Source: Prosthecobacter vanneervenii (GTDB lineage Bacteria; Verrucomicrobiota; Verrucomicrobiia; Verrucomicrobiales; Verrucomicrobiaceae). From it: DNA of 64,000 bases. This document shows, piece by piece, positions 8,074-17,349 of this stretch (position 1 is its first letter; every line of letters begins with the position of its first letter). The notes under the pieces are model-generated. The model was given only the letters and a program-made list of their open reading frames with translations, had not been told where the DNA came from and made no database searches. A program made the position numbers and the translations under genes. The DNA lies in NCBI RefSeq assembly GCF_014203095.1, contig NZ_JACHIG010000003.1:62001-126000 (forward strand). The letters run 5' to 3'.

Positions 8074-9699
8074 TCAGGTCGTCACATGCCGCGCCTGCCT
8101 GCTGCTGGCCGTGCCATGCCTGCCAGCAGCACGGTCTGAAGACTGCGCGCCCCCAAGGCGCAGGGACTCTCGGCCGGGCACGCGGTTCCAGTCCTGCATC
8201 AGGGTGGCGGCGGCCACATCGGGCGGCACGCCGCAGACCTGCGTCAGGTGGTGAAATAATTCCTGGGCCAGCACTGGCAGCGCAATCTGGTGCGTGCGCT
8301 TCAGCCTGGCATAAAGGCTGTCGGCAAACGCCAAGAAACACTGAAACGGAGAGTCGCCCTGCTGCCACAGCAGCCCCAGTGTGGCGGAGAAGTTGCCGCT
8401 GTTGGCCACCAGATCCCAGTAGCGCGCAAAGCGCCTCATGCGCTGCATCTCCGCAAACGGAATGTCCCGGTTTTCGAGAATCTCATAGGGCGGCGTGGGC
8501 GCATACTTCATCCCATATTCGGCATCGTGCCGCACGATGGGTGTGCCACGCAGCCTCTTGAGAATACCCACCTGAATCTCCTGCGGCCCCATCTTCACCA
8601 GCCGGTCAAAACCACGCCCAAAGCTGGCCACGTCCTCGCCCGGCAATCCCACGATGAGATCGGCATGCACGTGGATGCCGGTCTGCTCGCGCAGAAAGTG
8701 CAAATTGTCTTCCAGCCGCGTCAGATTCTGCCTGCGGCTGATGTTCTTGGAGGTGTCCTCATCAAAAGTCTGGATGCCCACCTCAAACTGCACCGCCCCC
8801 GGCGGAAACTGCCGGATGAGATCGCGCAGCTGCTCCGGCAGGCGGTCAGGCACCATCTCAAAGTGCAGGAACATCCCCTCCCGCCAGCGCTCCAAAAAGA
8901 AACGCAGGATGGCCGTGCTGGTAGGCAGGTGGAGATTGAAGGTGCGGTCCACAAACTTGAAGGTCAGGGCACCGCGATCCAGAAGTCCCTGCATGGCCTG
9001 CAAAAAAGTATCCAGCGCAAAAGCGCGCACTGGGACGTCCAGAGACGAGAGGCAGAACTCACAGGTGAACGGGCAGCCACGAGAGGCCTCCACATAGAGG
9101 ATGCGATGTGCCAGATCTGACTCCGTGTAGAGATCATACGGCAGCGCCACCCGCTCCAAGGAAGGCAGCCCTGCAGGTATGACTTTAGGCAGGGAAGCTA
9201 CCGCTTCTGCATCCTCTCCCAGCAGCACGCCGCAGACTTCGGCAAATTTCAGATCGGCCTCTCCGGTAATCACGTGATCCGCCAGCGCCACGATCGGCTG
9301 CCCCTCCCACTCAAAGGACACCTCCGGTCCACCCAGGATGATGCGGATGTCCGGCCGCAGTCTCCGCAGCATTCCCAACACTGCAGTCGTCTCCACCACG
9401 TTCCAGATATAAACACCAAAGCCCACAAGGCGCGGCTCGTGCGCCAGCACCGCCTCCACGATCTCCAGCGGCGCCTGGTTGATCTGAAATTCCGCGATGC
9501 ACGCCCGCTGCTGGAGCGGCCCCAGATTTGCCAGCAGATAGCGCAGCCCAAAGGAGCTGTGGATGTATTTGGCATTGAGCGTGGCGAGGACGATGTCTGG
9601 CACCCGCCCAGTGTGGCCGCTCTGCCCCCGCACGGCAAATGTCTTTGCCTGTGTCAGCGCCCGCCGCATCCCCTGCTCATGGTATTTATATTCACCCAC
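8074..9699 (-). CDS. B12-binding-domain radical SAM protein
   Basis: A 541-residue enzyme. The N-terminal third (from VPDIVLATLNAKYIHSSFG) is a cobalamin-binding-like Rossmann domain, the centre carries the radical-SAM motif CPFTCEFC (C-x3-C-x2-C), and the C-terminal part is a DUF4080-like extension. Family members act on unknown substrates. The start at 9699 is the longest; an internal ATG 10 codons in, or a start near the VPDIV segment, would also preserve the domain. It heads the minus-strand group running to the DUF1826-like gene. Confidence 0.85.
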   Translation of the reverse strand: MGEYKYHEQGMRRALTQAKTFAVRGQSGHTGRVPDIVLATLNAKYIHSSFGLRYLLANLGPLQQRACIAEFQINQAPLEIVEAVLAHEPRLVGFGVYIWNVVETTAVLGMLRRLRPDIRIILGGPEVSFEWEGQPIVALADHVITGEADLKFAEVCGVLLGEDAEAVASLPKVIPAGLPSLERVALPYDLYTESDLAHRILYVEASRGCPFTCEFCLSSLDVPVRAFALDTFLQAMQGLLDRGALTFKFVDRTFNLHLPTSTAILRFFLERWREGMFLHFEMVPDRLPEQLRDLIRQFPPGAVQFEVGIQTFDEDTSKNISRRQNLTRLEDNLHFLREQTGIHVHADLIVGLPGEDVASFGRGFDRLVKMGPQEIQVGILKRLRGTPIVRHDAEYGMKYAPTPPYEILENRDIPFAEMQRMRRFARYWDLVANSGNFSATLGLLWQQGDSPFQCFLAFADSLYARLKRTHQIALPVLAQELFHHLTQVCGVPPDVAAATLMQDWNRVPGRESLRLGGAQSSDRAAGRHGTASSRQARHVTT

Positions 9700-9793
9700 T
9701 GGCCGGACAACCTGGCAAAAGTGGCACGCGCACTGCTTGAAAGAGAAGCGTCTCTGGAGAACGACTCTTCAGCAACGCTCATTCAAATCGCCC

Positions 9794-9874
9794 ATGAAAC
9801 TGCACCCCAGTCACGTCTTTCTGTTCACCGCCATGATCCTGTGCATCTACATCGTGGTATCTCACCTCGATTGA
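9794..9874 (+). CDS. Possible 26-residue membrane peptide
   Basis: A tiny reading frame starting MKLHPSHVFLFTAMILC and ending SHLD encodes a single hydrophobic helix. It sits alone in the 435-base gap between the B12/radical-SAM gene and kamA. Support is only its ATG start, charged start and hydrophobic centre; no ribosome binding site stands out, and it may be chance. Confidence 0.2.
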   Translation: MKLHPSHVFLFTAMILCIYIVVSHLD

Positions 9875-9968
9875 TCCAGCGTCAAATCTGATGCCAGCCT
9901 AAAAAAGGCACTGCCGCCTTCATGGCCGTCGCATCAGGCATGCACATGACAAAGAAGTGAGGAGAAGA

Positions 9969-9988
9969 CTTTTGCAAGAATGCAAAAG
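9969..9988. other. Hairpin upstream of kamA
   Basis: A perfect 8-bp inverted repeat (CTTTTGCA AGAA TGCAAAAG) lies about 150 bases before kamA with no following T-run. It could be a regulator site or a transcript hairpin. The rest of 9875-10134 shows no gene. Confidence 0.35.
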
Positions 9989-10134
9989 CGAAGACTTAGA
10001 GTATTGAGGCACAATATTTTGCCCAACACTAAAAGTGGGTTCCACAGGGGGAGTTGCACCCAAACAGCCGCAGGGGACGTTTGACATCTCAACCCTCCCG
10101 CGCCTAACCTCCGCGCCCATCGATCCCGCAGTTC

Positions 10135-11295
10135 ATGCATCATCTCCCCCCGCTGCCTGAGAAGGAGTTCCGCTCCTACGCTCCCGGCTATTGGTCCTCC
10201 AAAAATGTTTCAGCCTCTGATTGGAACAGCGCCACCTGGCAGCTCAAGAACCGGATCACCACACTCGCCCAGCTCGAAGAGCACCTGGCATTGACCGAAG
10301 AAGAGCGCGCCGGCGTGCTGCTTTCAGGAAACAAGCTGGCGATGGCCATCACGCCTCACTACTTCAACCTCATTGACCCGGAAGACCCAAACTGCCCCAT
10401 CCGCCGGCAGGTAGTCCCCCGCATCGAAGAATCCTGGGAGGATCCCGATGAAATGAGCGACCCCTGTGGTGAAGACAGCCACATGCCGGTGCCCGGACTG
10501 GTGCACCGCTACCCGGACCGCGTGCTCTTTCTGGTGACGGACCGCTGCGCCAGCTACTGCCGCTACTGCACCCGCAGCAGAGTCGTCTCCGGTGTGGGAG
10601 AACAGGAGCTGCACACGGAATTTGAGGCGGCCTTTCGCTACCTGGAGCGCCACACGGAAGTGCGCGATGTGCTGCTCTCCGGCGGCGATGCCCTGCTCTT
10701 CTCCGACGCCAAGCTCGACGCCATTCTGACCCGCCTGCGCAGCATCAAGCACATCGAATTTGTCCGCATCGGCAGCCGCGTGCCCATCTTTGTACCCCAG
10801 CGTATCACGCCCGAGTTGTGCAAGATGCTGCAAAAGCACCACCCGCTCTGGCTCAGCATCCACACCAACCACCCTCGTGAACTCACCACTGAGGTGCGCG
10901 ACGCCCTGGCCCTGCTGGCCAACCACGGCGTCCCCCTCGGCAACCAGAGCGTGCTGCTGCGTGGTGTGAACGACAATGCGGAGGTGATGAAGAGCCTGGT
11001 GCACAAGCTGCTGATGTGCCGCGTGCGGCCTTACTATCTCTACCAGTGCGACCTGATCCAGGGCAGCTCCCACCTGCGCACCAGCGTGGCTGACGGCATC
11101 GACATCATCGAGCAGCTCCGCGGCCACACCACCGGCTACGCCGTCCCCCAGTTCGTCATCGACGCCCCCGGCGGCGGTGGCAAAGTCCCGCTCAATCCCG
11201 ACTACGTGTTGGTGCGCGACGAGCAGCGCGTCGTCATTCGCAACTACGAGGGCAAGACCTTTGAGTATCCTGAGCCAGCCTTGGTAAGGCGTTGA
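10135..11295 (+). CDS. kamA: KamA-family radical SAM aminomutase
   Basis: A 386-residue member of the lysine 2,3-aminomutase family, which uses SAM, an Fe-S cluster and PLP to move an amino group. The cluster motif is C138-x3-C142-x2-C145 (CASYCRYCTRS), followed by SGGDALL, and the C-terminal region has the GGGGKVPL loop typical of the family. Length is close to that of true lysine aminomutases (about 400) and longer than EpmB. The beta-lysine acetyltransferase (ablB) that forms N-acetyl-beta-lysine in other organisms is not adjacent, so the product's use is unclear; an EF-P-related role is less likely on length. Confidence 0.88.
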   Translation: MHHLPPLPEKEFRSYAPGYWSSKNVSASDWNSATWQLKNRITTLAQLEEHLALTEEERAGVLLSGNKLAMAITPHYFNLIDPEDPNCPIRRQVVPRIEESWEDPDEMSDPCGEDSHMPVPGLVHRYPDRVLFLVTDRCASYCRYCTRSRVVSGVGEQELHTEFEAAFRYLERHTEVRDVLLSGGDALLFSDAKLDAILTRLRSIKHIEFVRIGSRVPIFVPQRITPELCKMLQKHHPLWLSIHTNHPRELTTEVRDALALLANHGVPLGNQSVLLRGVNDNAEVMKSLVHKLLMCRVRPYYLYQCDLIQGSSHLRTSVADGIDIIEQLRGHTTGYAVPQFVIDAPGGGGKVPLNPDYVLVRDEQRVVIRNYEGKTFEYPEPALVRR

Positions 11296-11344
11296 GCCGC
11301 TGATATCTTAAAAAGCAGCACACGCGTTGAGGCATGCCTTCAGG

Positions 11345-14332
11345 TCATCTCAGCGCTTCAGGCACCACACCTACCGGCACCCCATCGCTCGCCTTGCTCG
11401 ACGGATTTTCTGCACCCGGGAAGAAGTCTTTGAAATCAAGCGGCGCAAACGAGTCGCCCTCACGATGGAGTTCCACCGCGCGCCACTCACGTTCATCGTT
11501 GTCGTTGCGGGGCACGAGGCGCGGCGCTGCCCCGATGCCTGGATTGCCCGTGAATGTGTTCAGCTCTTGTCGGAACTTGGTTTGCATTTCGGCAAGCAGA
11601 AGATTCTCTCCACGATAGGTCGCTGGATCTTCATGACCCACTTTCTGGCCGTGAACGTACGCAGTTTCAACAATGCGGCGTTGGTCGCCAGGAATGCGGG
11701 TGTAGAAAAGATTGTGATCTGAGCGCAGGGCGTCGGCGTGCCAGATGCGCAGCAGCGCATTGTTAACCTTCGTCGGAATGCTGTCGCAGACGAGGTTGTG
11801 ATGAAAATGCACCAGCACGTCAGGCGTTTCCATATGCGCGGTCATGGCCCGGATGAAGTTGTTGTAGAAAACGCAGTGTCGCACGGTGAGATCAGGGCAG
11901 TTGCTGGCGCCAATCGCCTCACCCATTCCGTTGATGAAAACGGAATTTTCCACCAGCAACTCGTGCGTGTTCGTCGCGCCGATGAAAGTTCCCACGTAGC
12001 CTTCCAGTTCTCGACCATCGTGAAAACAGCGTCGGATGATGTGATTCGATCCGCCGGTGATGTGAATGATCGGCCCCAGCTCCGGCGCAAAACGGAAGTG
12101 CCTGAAGCGCAGACCGTCGAGAATGATGCGATGTTTTTGTGGAAGGATAAAGGCGTTTGCACGGAAGCGCTCGCTGCCATCCATCCACACCACCTCGCCA
12201 GGGGCGGCAGCAAACGTGATCGGCGCACCGACATCGCCACTGCTGCGGACGCGCACGGTTTCCTCATACACACCGGCGTGAATAAGCACGGTGTCACCCG
12301 CACGCGCGGCATTCGCAGCGTCGTTGATCGTTTTGAAATCCCCGGGCACATGCAGCGTGCGCGCGGTGTGTGGTTCGGCGGCGGTGGTGACAGTTTGTAT
12401 TTCATAAACGGCCTGCGTTTTGTCTGCCGGTGGCTGATGCAGGGCAAACACCCGTTGCTCGTCCTTGCGGCGGGAGGTGATGCGAAACTCATAGGCTTTT
12501 CCGGGCTGCAAGCCGGTCAGGCTCACGCTGTGCTGGCTGCCGCGTGGTGTCTCGACCTTCGCCCCACCCCATTCAAGCGTCGTGGCGGCGGCCTGTGTGG
12601 GCGTGCTCCATTCCAGCGTGGCGGTTGTTGTCGTCACGTCATGCACGCTGACCTTGCTGATGGGCAGCGGTCGCGTACGACTAAGTCGCAAAAACGGCCC
12701 GATCGTCGAGCCATGCAGCCCACGGCCGATGAGCGCTGAATCATCCGGCAGAATTTCGCTCACAGCCGCGCCAGCGACATTCGAGTGCTCCCAAAGTTCC
12801 ACCAGCGACTCCGCGTCCAGCCTCCTCTCCGCGACGACGTTCGAGATCAAACTGCCGCCACGCGATTCATCAACCGTAAGCTGCCCTTTGATCCAATTGT
12901 GCGCGAGGACCAGCTTCGGCGACTTGTGGATCGAAAGGCTGCCGAGCGTGCAGAACTCAATCCGCAAGTCCTCCGAGCCAGACACAGTCACCTTCTCGTG
13001 AACCTGAAGCCCGTTTAGCCGTACACCTGGAGCGTCTCGGATAAAAACTTCCTTCACCGCGACACGATCATGACCATGTCTGCGGAAATCAGCCTTCGCA
13101 CCGGCAACGAGCGCCTCATCATACTCGCCAGCCATCAGATACACCGTGCTGCAAGCCCCTGCGGCACGTGCAAGCGTTTTCCAGGGCCTTGCTTTCGTGC
13201 CTGGATTCTCATCATTCCCGCTGGGTGAAACAAAGAAGACATTTACCATGCGGTAATCATGATTCAACACATCCGCAAACCGCGCCGCGTCTGACGGCGT
13301 GGCTCCGGAGGGCAGCTCGATGTTCTCCGCGCCCGGCGGACGGTAGAACTTGCGACCTACGCACACGTTGCCGCGCTGCACTGCGTCCTTGAGATCACCT
13401 TTGATCATGACACTCGCGTTGATCGCGAGGTTGTCGAGCATCGCACAACCATCGCCGCCGCTGTAAAAGGTGATGTCGTTGCGGCTTGTGCCCGCGTCAG
13501 GCATGTGCCCCTCGACGCGGTTGTGCTGAAAGGTTGTGCCCGCCACGCCCCAGCCGACGATGTTGTTCCCGATATCCACATGCCGCGACCAGTTGCCAAA
13601 GGCCGTACAATCCTCCACCACACAGCCCCGGCCTTTGCCGAGCAGGTGAATGCCGCCGCTGTTTAGATACGAGGTGCAGCGCCGCACGCTGCAGCTCTCG
13701 CAGTCCTTCAACATCAGCCCCCAGCGTGTGCGTGATCCCTGCTGCGGATCATAATCGCGATGGCTGAAGCCGGTGAAAGACAGGCCGTCAATGATGACAT
13801 GCTTCGAGCCCGTGAGCAGCAACCCGTTTGCATTGGTGATGGATGCACCCATGGCATGGCATTCTGGCGGCAGCGAATCCGATGCATGAACATAAAGCAG
13901 GTTGTTTTTCTCATCCTGGTAAAAGCTCATCAATGAAAGCTCCACCTCCACCGCGCTCATCTTCGGCTCCAGCGTGCGAAACGTGCTGTGCTCAAACACC
14001 GACTCCACAGGCCGCCCCACTTCTGTGACAAAAACATCCCGCAGCCCCGGTGCTGGTTTGAAGTCCTTCAAGTCCAAATCTCCCCGCAACAAGACGCTGC
14101 CAGCACGCCACGCGCGAATTGTGATCGGAGCCTTGGCCGCGCCCACCAGGGTGGCAGACACCGTCTCCCGATACTCACCGGGCATGATCGTGAGGGTGTC
14201 TCCAGGTTTGAGCGCAGCCACACCTTCGGTTATGGTTTTGAAACCTCCAGGGCCGACGTTGTGTTCGGCGGCGTGCAGTGAGAACAACGGGGCAAGCAGC
14301 AGTGCGGCAAAGAGTCCGTATTCTTTGTTCAT
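11345..14332 (-). CDS. Secreted right-handed beta-helix protein
   Basis: A 995-residue exported protein: signal peptide at residues 1-22 (ending LHAAE), then a first parallel beta-helix block, a second block opening with the DUF1565-type VSPSGNDENPGT, a fibronectin type III-like domain (about 580-660), and a third beta-helix block opening FKTINDAANAARAGD. Such proteins are commonly polysaccharide lyases, epimerases or carbohydrate binders. No catalytic residues can be assigned by eye. It starts 28 bases after the DUF4838 gene on the same strand, so the pair is probably co-transcribed and used on the same polymer. Confidence 0.8.
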   Translation of the reverse strand: MNKEYGLFAALLLAPLFSLHAAEHNVGPGGFKTITEGVAALKPGDTLTIMPGEYRETVSATLVGAAKAPITIRAWRAGSVLLRGDLDLKDFKPAPGLRDVFVTEVGRPVESVFEHSTFRTLEPKMSAVEVELSLMSFYQDEKNNLLYVHASDSLPPECHAMGASITNANGLLLTGSKHVIIDGLSFTGFSHRDYDPQQGSRTRWGLMLKDCESCSVRRCTSYLNSGGIHLLGKGRGCVVEDCTAFGNWSRHVDIGNNIVGWGVAGTTFQHNRVEGHMPDAGTSRNDITFYSGGDGCAMLDNLAINASVMIKGDLKDAVQRGNVCVGRKFYRPPGAENIELPSGATPSDAARFADVLNHDYRMVNVFFVSPSGNDENPGTKARPWKTLARAAGACSTVYLMAGEYDEALVAGAKADFRRHGHDRVAVKEVFIRDAPGVRLNGLQVHEKVTVSGSEDLRIEFCTLGSLSIHKSPKLVLAHNWIKGQLTVDESRGGSLISNVVAERRLDAESLVELWEHSNVAGAAVSEILPDDSALIGRGLHGSTIGPFLRLSRTRPLPISKVSVHDVTTTTATLEWSTPTQAAATTLEWGGAKVETPRGSQHSVSLTGLQPGKAYEFRITSRRKDEQRVFALHQPPADKTQAVYEIQTVTTAAEPHTARTLHVPGDFKTINDAANAARAGDTVLIHAGVYEETVRVRSSGDVGAPITFAAAPGEVVWMDGSERFRANAFILPQKHRIILDGLRFRHFRFAPELGPIIHITGGSNHIIRRCFHDGRELEGYVGTFIGATNTHELLVENSVFINGMGEAIGASNCPDLTVRHCVFYNNFIRAMTAHMETPDVLVHFHHNLVCDSIPTKVNNALLRIWHADALRSDHNLFYTRIPGDQRRIVETAYVHGQKVGHEDPATYRGENLLLAEMQTKFRQELNTFTGNPGIGAAPRLVPRNDNDEREWRAVELHREGDSFAPLDFKDFFPGAENPSSKASDGVPVGVVPEALR

Positions 14333-14360
14333 GATCCGGCAGATGGGAAGGAATGATTCG

Positions 14361-16205
14361 TTACTCGGATGGCGGCAGAGGCTGTGCTTTGTGCATGAAA
14401 TATCTTGCCGGAGGCGCCCCTGGAGTTTCGGAGCTGTTTGCGAGTCTTTCGAACTCCTCGTCCGTCAAAGCGAACCCCAGATCCTCATCAGCACGCACAT
14501 AGCCAGCACGACGCAGCTCACGGTGAAAGAACCTCATGTTGTCCACGAATAAGCCGATGCGCTGCTTTGCCCGCCGATCATTCGCCTTTGCGAGCGCCTC
14601 CTGACACAGCCTGTGAATTTGCGGCAGCAGCGGCAGGTAGATCTTCTGGATCTTCGGTTTGTCGATGTCGTATTGACCGGCGGAGTAATGAAACGGTTCG
14701 ACCTGCTGTTTGAATTTCCGAAACGCATCATCAATGAGTGCATAGACACGCCCCATGGCTTCGCCTCCTTCAGCGTAGGCGAGCATCAGCCACTCGCGAT
14801 ACATCGCGTCCACGTCGGCATCCGCCTTCCACATCAGGCGCGCGAGCAGCCAGTTGTTCGGTCCTGCGTAAGCCCAGTTTGACTCCACGGCCTCGCGCAC
14901 GCTTTCAATGCCGTGCTTCTTCAGCGCTGCAAACTCCACCTTCATCAGCTCTGGCGCCGGTGCCAGCGGTGCGCAGCCGCGGGAGCGATGCCAGTGCAGA
15001 TAGTTCGAGTAGCCGAGGTTCGGAGCGGTCCGATGCCATCTCTCGGCGAGTTGATCAAACTCAGCACGGTATGCCTCCTTGTAGAGTCCGAGTCCATAAA
15101 CATCCAGAGGAGCCCACTCGACGAACAAGTGCTTGTCCAGCTGCAGTGTCTCAGAGGGCGGATACTCGTTCGCGCCATACACGAGCGCGCCGATCATTCT
15201 GCCTGGATGCGCCTTGGAAACCTGACCCGCCACATCATTGTAGAAATCGAGCAGATTGCGCGTCGTCGATTCTTTGCCATGGGAGTTGAGCGTGATGTGC
15301 GCTTTGCAGCGGTCGCAATGGCAGAAGCTCTGTCCGTCCGAGGGAGATGCGCTCATCATGAAGCGCGATGGATTCGCGTCGAACTCCTGAAGAAGGCTCT
15401 TCGCGAAGGCGCCCGCGGCCTCTGGGTTGCGTGTGCAGAACTTGTAATTGGGCTTCTCCGGATACGGATTCACGGCAGCCCAGTCGGGATGCGAATCTCT
15501 GATGCTCTGCGGCATCAGTTCATTCCATGAATGGCTTGAGTCCACCCACAATGCCCCTGCATCGCCTGCTTGAGTACCCACGCGGTTGCGCAGCGCCCAT
15601 TGTCGAACCAAAGGCGGATCGCTCAATTCCAGCTGTCGTGAAGCAAAAGAAGGCGCCTCCATGAGATTCAGAGGCGGCACTTTCAGGCGGTCATGATGAG
15701 GGATGATTTCCCCCAGTTCCCCCGGCATGATCCAGCGCGCCCCGACGACACGCTCAAGAAACGCATACGCGCCAAACAAGGTGCCCCTGCTAGACCCGCC
15801 ACGGTGTGTGGTCCGGCCATCCGCCGTGTCTTTTCCCACGATGAATACCGCGCGTCCATGCGTGAAGATTCGGAAAGACTCCTCAGCCATCGTCTCGGCC
15901 TCCACGCCCGCCGCACGCGCCGCAGCACAGTCCCCCAGGCAGATCATCGGCGGCTTGGCTTCGGTGATCACCGGCAGGGTGCTGCCCGTCGCCAGTCTGA
16001 TCACCCGCTGGATTTCATCCGCCGCCAGACGGACAGATTTCGGCGCCACAGGTTCATAGTAGAGAGAACACACCACTGTCCCTTTATCCATGACCACCAG
16101 CTCACTCGTTTCAGGTGCCGGTGGCTCTTTTGCGCTCACAATAATCAACGGCGAAAGCAGAAAGGTGATGAGGGGAATATGTCTCATGGCAATCGCAACA
16201 AACAT
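14361..16205 (-). CDS. DUF4838 secreted protein
   Basis: A 614-residue exported protein. It has an N-terminal signal region (MRHIPLITFLLSPLIIVSA from the internal Met at residue 7), a domain like the N-terminal accessory part of alpha-glucuronidases and GH20 enzymes (residues about 30-150), and a large TIM-barrel-like DUF4838 region with the SRGTLFGAYAFLE and CHCDRCK stretches. The family is common in PVC and Bacteroidetes polysaccharide loci and is presumed to be a glycoside hydrolase. Translation could begin at 16187 instead of 16205; neither has a clear ribosome binding site. It lies just upstream of the beta-helix gene. Confidence 0.78.
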   Translation of the reverse strand: MFVAIAMRHIPLITFLLSPLIIVSAKEPPAPETSELVVMDKGTVVCSLYYEPVAPKSVRLAADEIQRVIRLATGSTLPVITEAKPPMICLGDCAAARAAGVEAETMAEESFRIFTHGRAVFIVGKDTADGRTTHRGGSSRGTLFGAYAFLERVVGARWIMPGELGEIIPHHDRLKVPPLNLMEAPSFASRQLELSDPPLVRQWALRNRVGTQAGDAGALWVDSSHSWNELMPQSIRDSHPDWAAVNPYPEKPNYKFCTRNPEAAGAFAKSLLQEFDANPSRFMMSASPSDGQSFCHCDRCKAHITLNSHGKESTTRNLLDFYNDVAGQVSKAHPGRMIGALVYGANEYPPSETLQLDKHLFVEWAPLDVYGLGLYKEAYRAEFDQLAERWHRTAPNLGYSNYLHWHRSRGCAPLAPAPELMKVEFAALKKHGIESVREAVESNWAYAGPNNWLLARLMWKADADVDAMYREWLMLAYAEGGEAMGRVYALIDDAFRKFKQQVEPFHYSAGQYDIDKPKIQKIYLPLLPQIHRLCQEALAKANDRRAKQRIGLFVDNMRFFHRELRRAGYVRADEDLGFALTDEEFERLANSSETPGAPPARYFMHKAQPLPPSE

Positions 16206-16348
16206 GATCAGGCTCTAATTAGCTGGACCCTAGCGCGCCCCAAGGCCCCGGCTTGCGATGATAAACGCTAGCAGAATGGACTGTACTTCATGGTTTGAAT
16301 GCCCCAACGCCAGCCAGTGCAGGGCGTATGCAATGCCTGCGCTACGAC

Positions 16349-17266
16349 TCAAGTCTGCGGAAACCGGCGGCTGTCCCGGCACCAGAGAAGAAAACCAACC
16401 GGCAAGCCGGACAGCCACAGCAGGCGGCCGCCGAGAGATTTCAGCATGCTGAACTGATTCATGACACCGACTCCGGTCAGAAAGGCGAAGCGGCTGTACT
16501 GCACCGCCGCGCGCATGATGCGCAGCGGCGCGGTGAAAAACCAGACACTTTCACAGTCCAGCACCATCTGAAACATGAGGCGATGCCCTTCGGCATTCGT
16601 GCGTGGATTCACGCGCCCATGAACGAGAGAGGGCGCATCAGTCCAGTAGATGCGCAGCTCTTCGTTCACATGCCGCGTCAGGTAGCGCTGGGACACCTGG
16701 CACCAGATATAGGACTCGGGAATGTAATGCCCGGAAACATTCTCCGGGTAAGGGAACTGACGCAGCACGTCCAGCCGCAGAAAGCCCCACTTCTCCCCCC
16801 TGACCTTGTGCCGGTATTCAAGCTCGGCCGCCGAGCAGTCGAGCGGGTCAGCCGGAAACCGGTTGCCGACGAGCTGGCCGTTCTGATCCTGGCACAGTCC
16901 TGTGACTCCGGAAAACTTTCCGCGCACATCCGCCGGGATGCTTTCCCAGTGATGCTGAAGGCGCTCCAGTGCATTCGGCAAACAGCCATCGTCCGAGTCC
17001 AGTTTGATGATGAGCTGCCCCTGCGCCTGGTGAAGCGCCACATTGTGCACATGAAAAGCACCGCGGTGCGGCTCACGCATATAGCGCACAGGAAAGGTGG
17101 CCTCGTTCTCATAGCGGGCCATCAAGGCTGCGGTGTCATCCGTGGAGCCGTCGTCCACCACCAGCCACTCAAAATCCCGGCAGGTCTGCACTTGCAGGCT
17201 GTCAAAAACCCGATGCAGCGTGTGAGCGCGGTTGTAGGTGGGGGTGAAAACCGTGAACAGTGGCAT
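16349..17266 (-). CDS. Family 2 glycosyltransferase
   Basis: A 305-residue GT-A fold glycosyltransferase, opening FTVFTPTYNRAHTL and containing VVDDGSTDDT (about 37-46) and the metal-binding region KLDSDDG. It would transfer a sugar from a nucleotide donor during surface-polysaccharide assembly. It follows the sugar transferase gene after 83 bases on the same strand, which suggests a step after the initiating phosphosugar transfer. The donor sugar cannot be read from sequence. Confidence 0.88.
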   Translation of the reverse strand: MPLFTVFTPTYNRAHTLHRVFDSLQVQTCRDFEWLVVDDGSTDDTAALMARYENEATFPVRYMREPHRGAFHVHNVALHQAQGQLIIKLDSDDGCLPNALERLQHHWESIPADVRGKFSGVTGLCQDQNGQLVGNRFPADPLDCSAAELEYRHKVRGEKWGFLRLDVLRQFPYPENVSGHYIPESYIWCQVSQRYLTRHVNEELRIYWTDAPSLVHGRVNPRTNAEGHRLMFQMVLDCESVWFFTAPLRIMRAAVQYSRFAFLTGVGVMNQFSMLKSLGGRLLWLSGLPVGFLLWCRDSRRFPQT

Positions 17267-17349
17267 GGTGTAATCACAGGGCTGAAGCCTGCGGATTCAA
17301 GATGAAAGCACGGCCGGCAAAACCGCGCCAACCTCATCTTGTTCAAACC

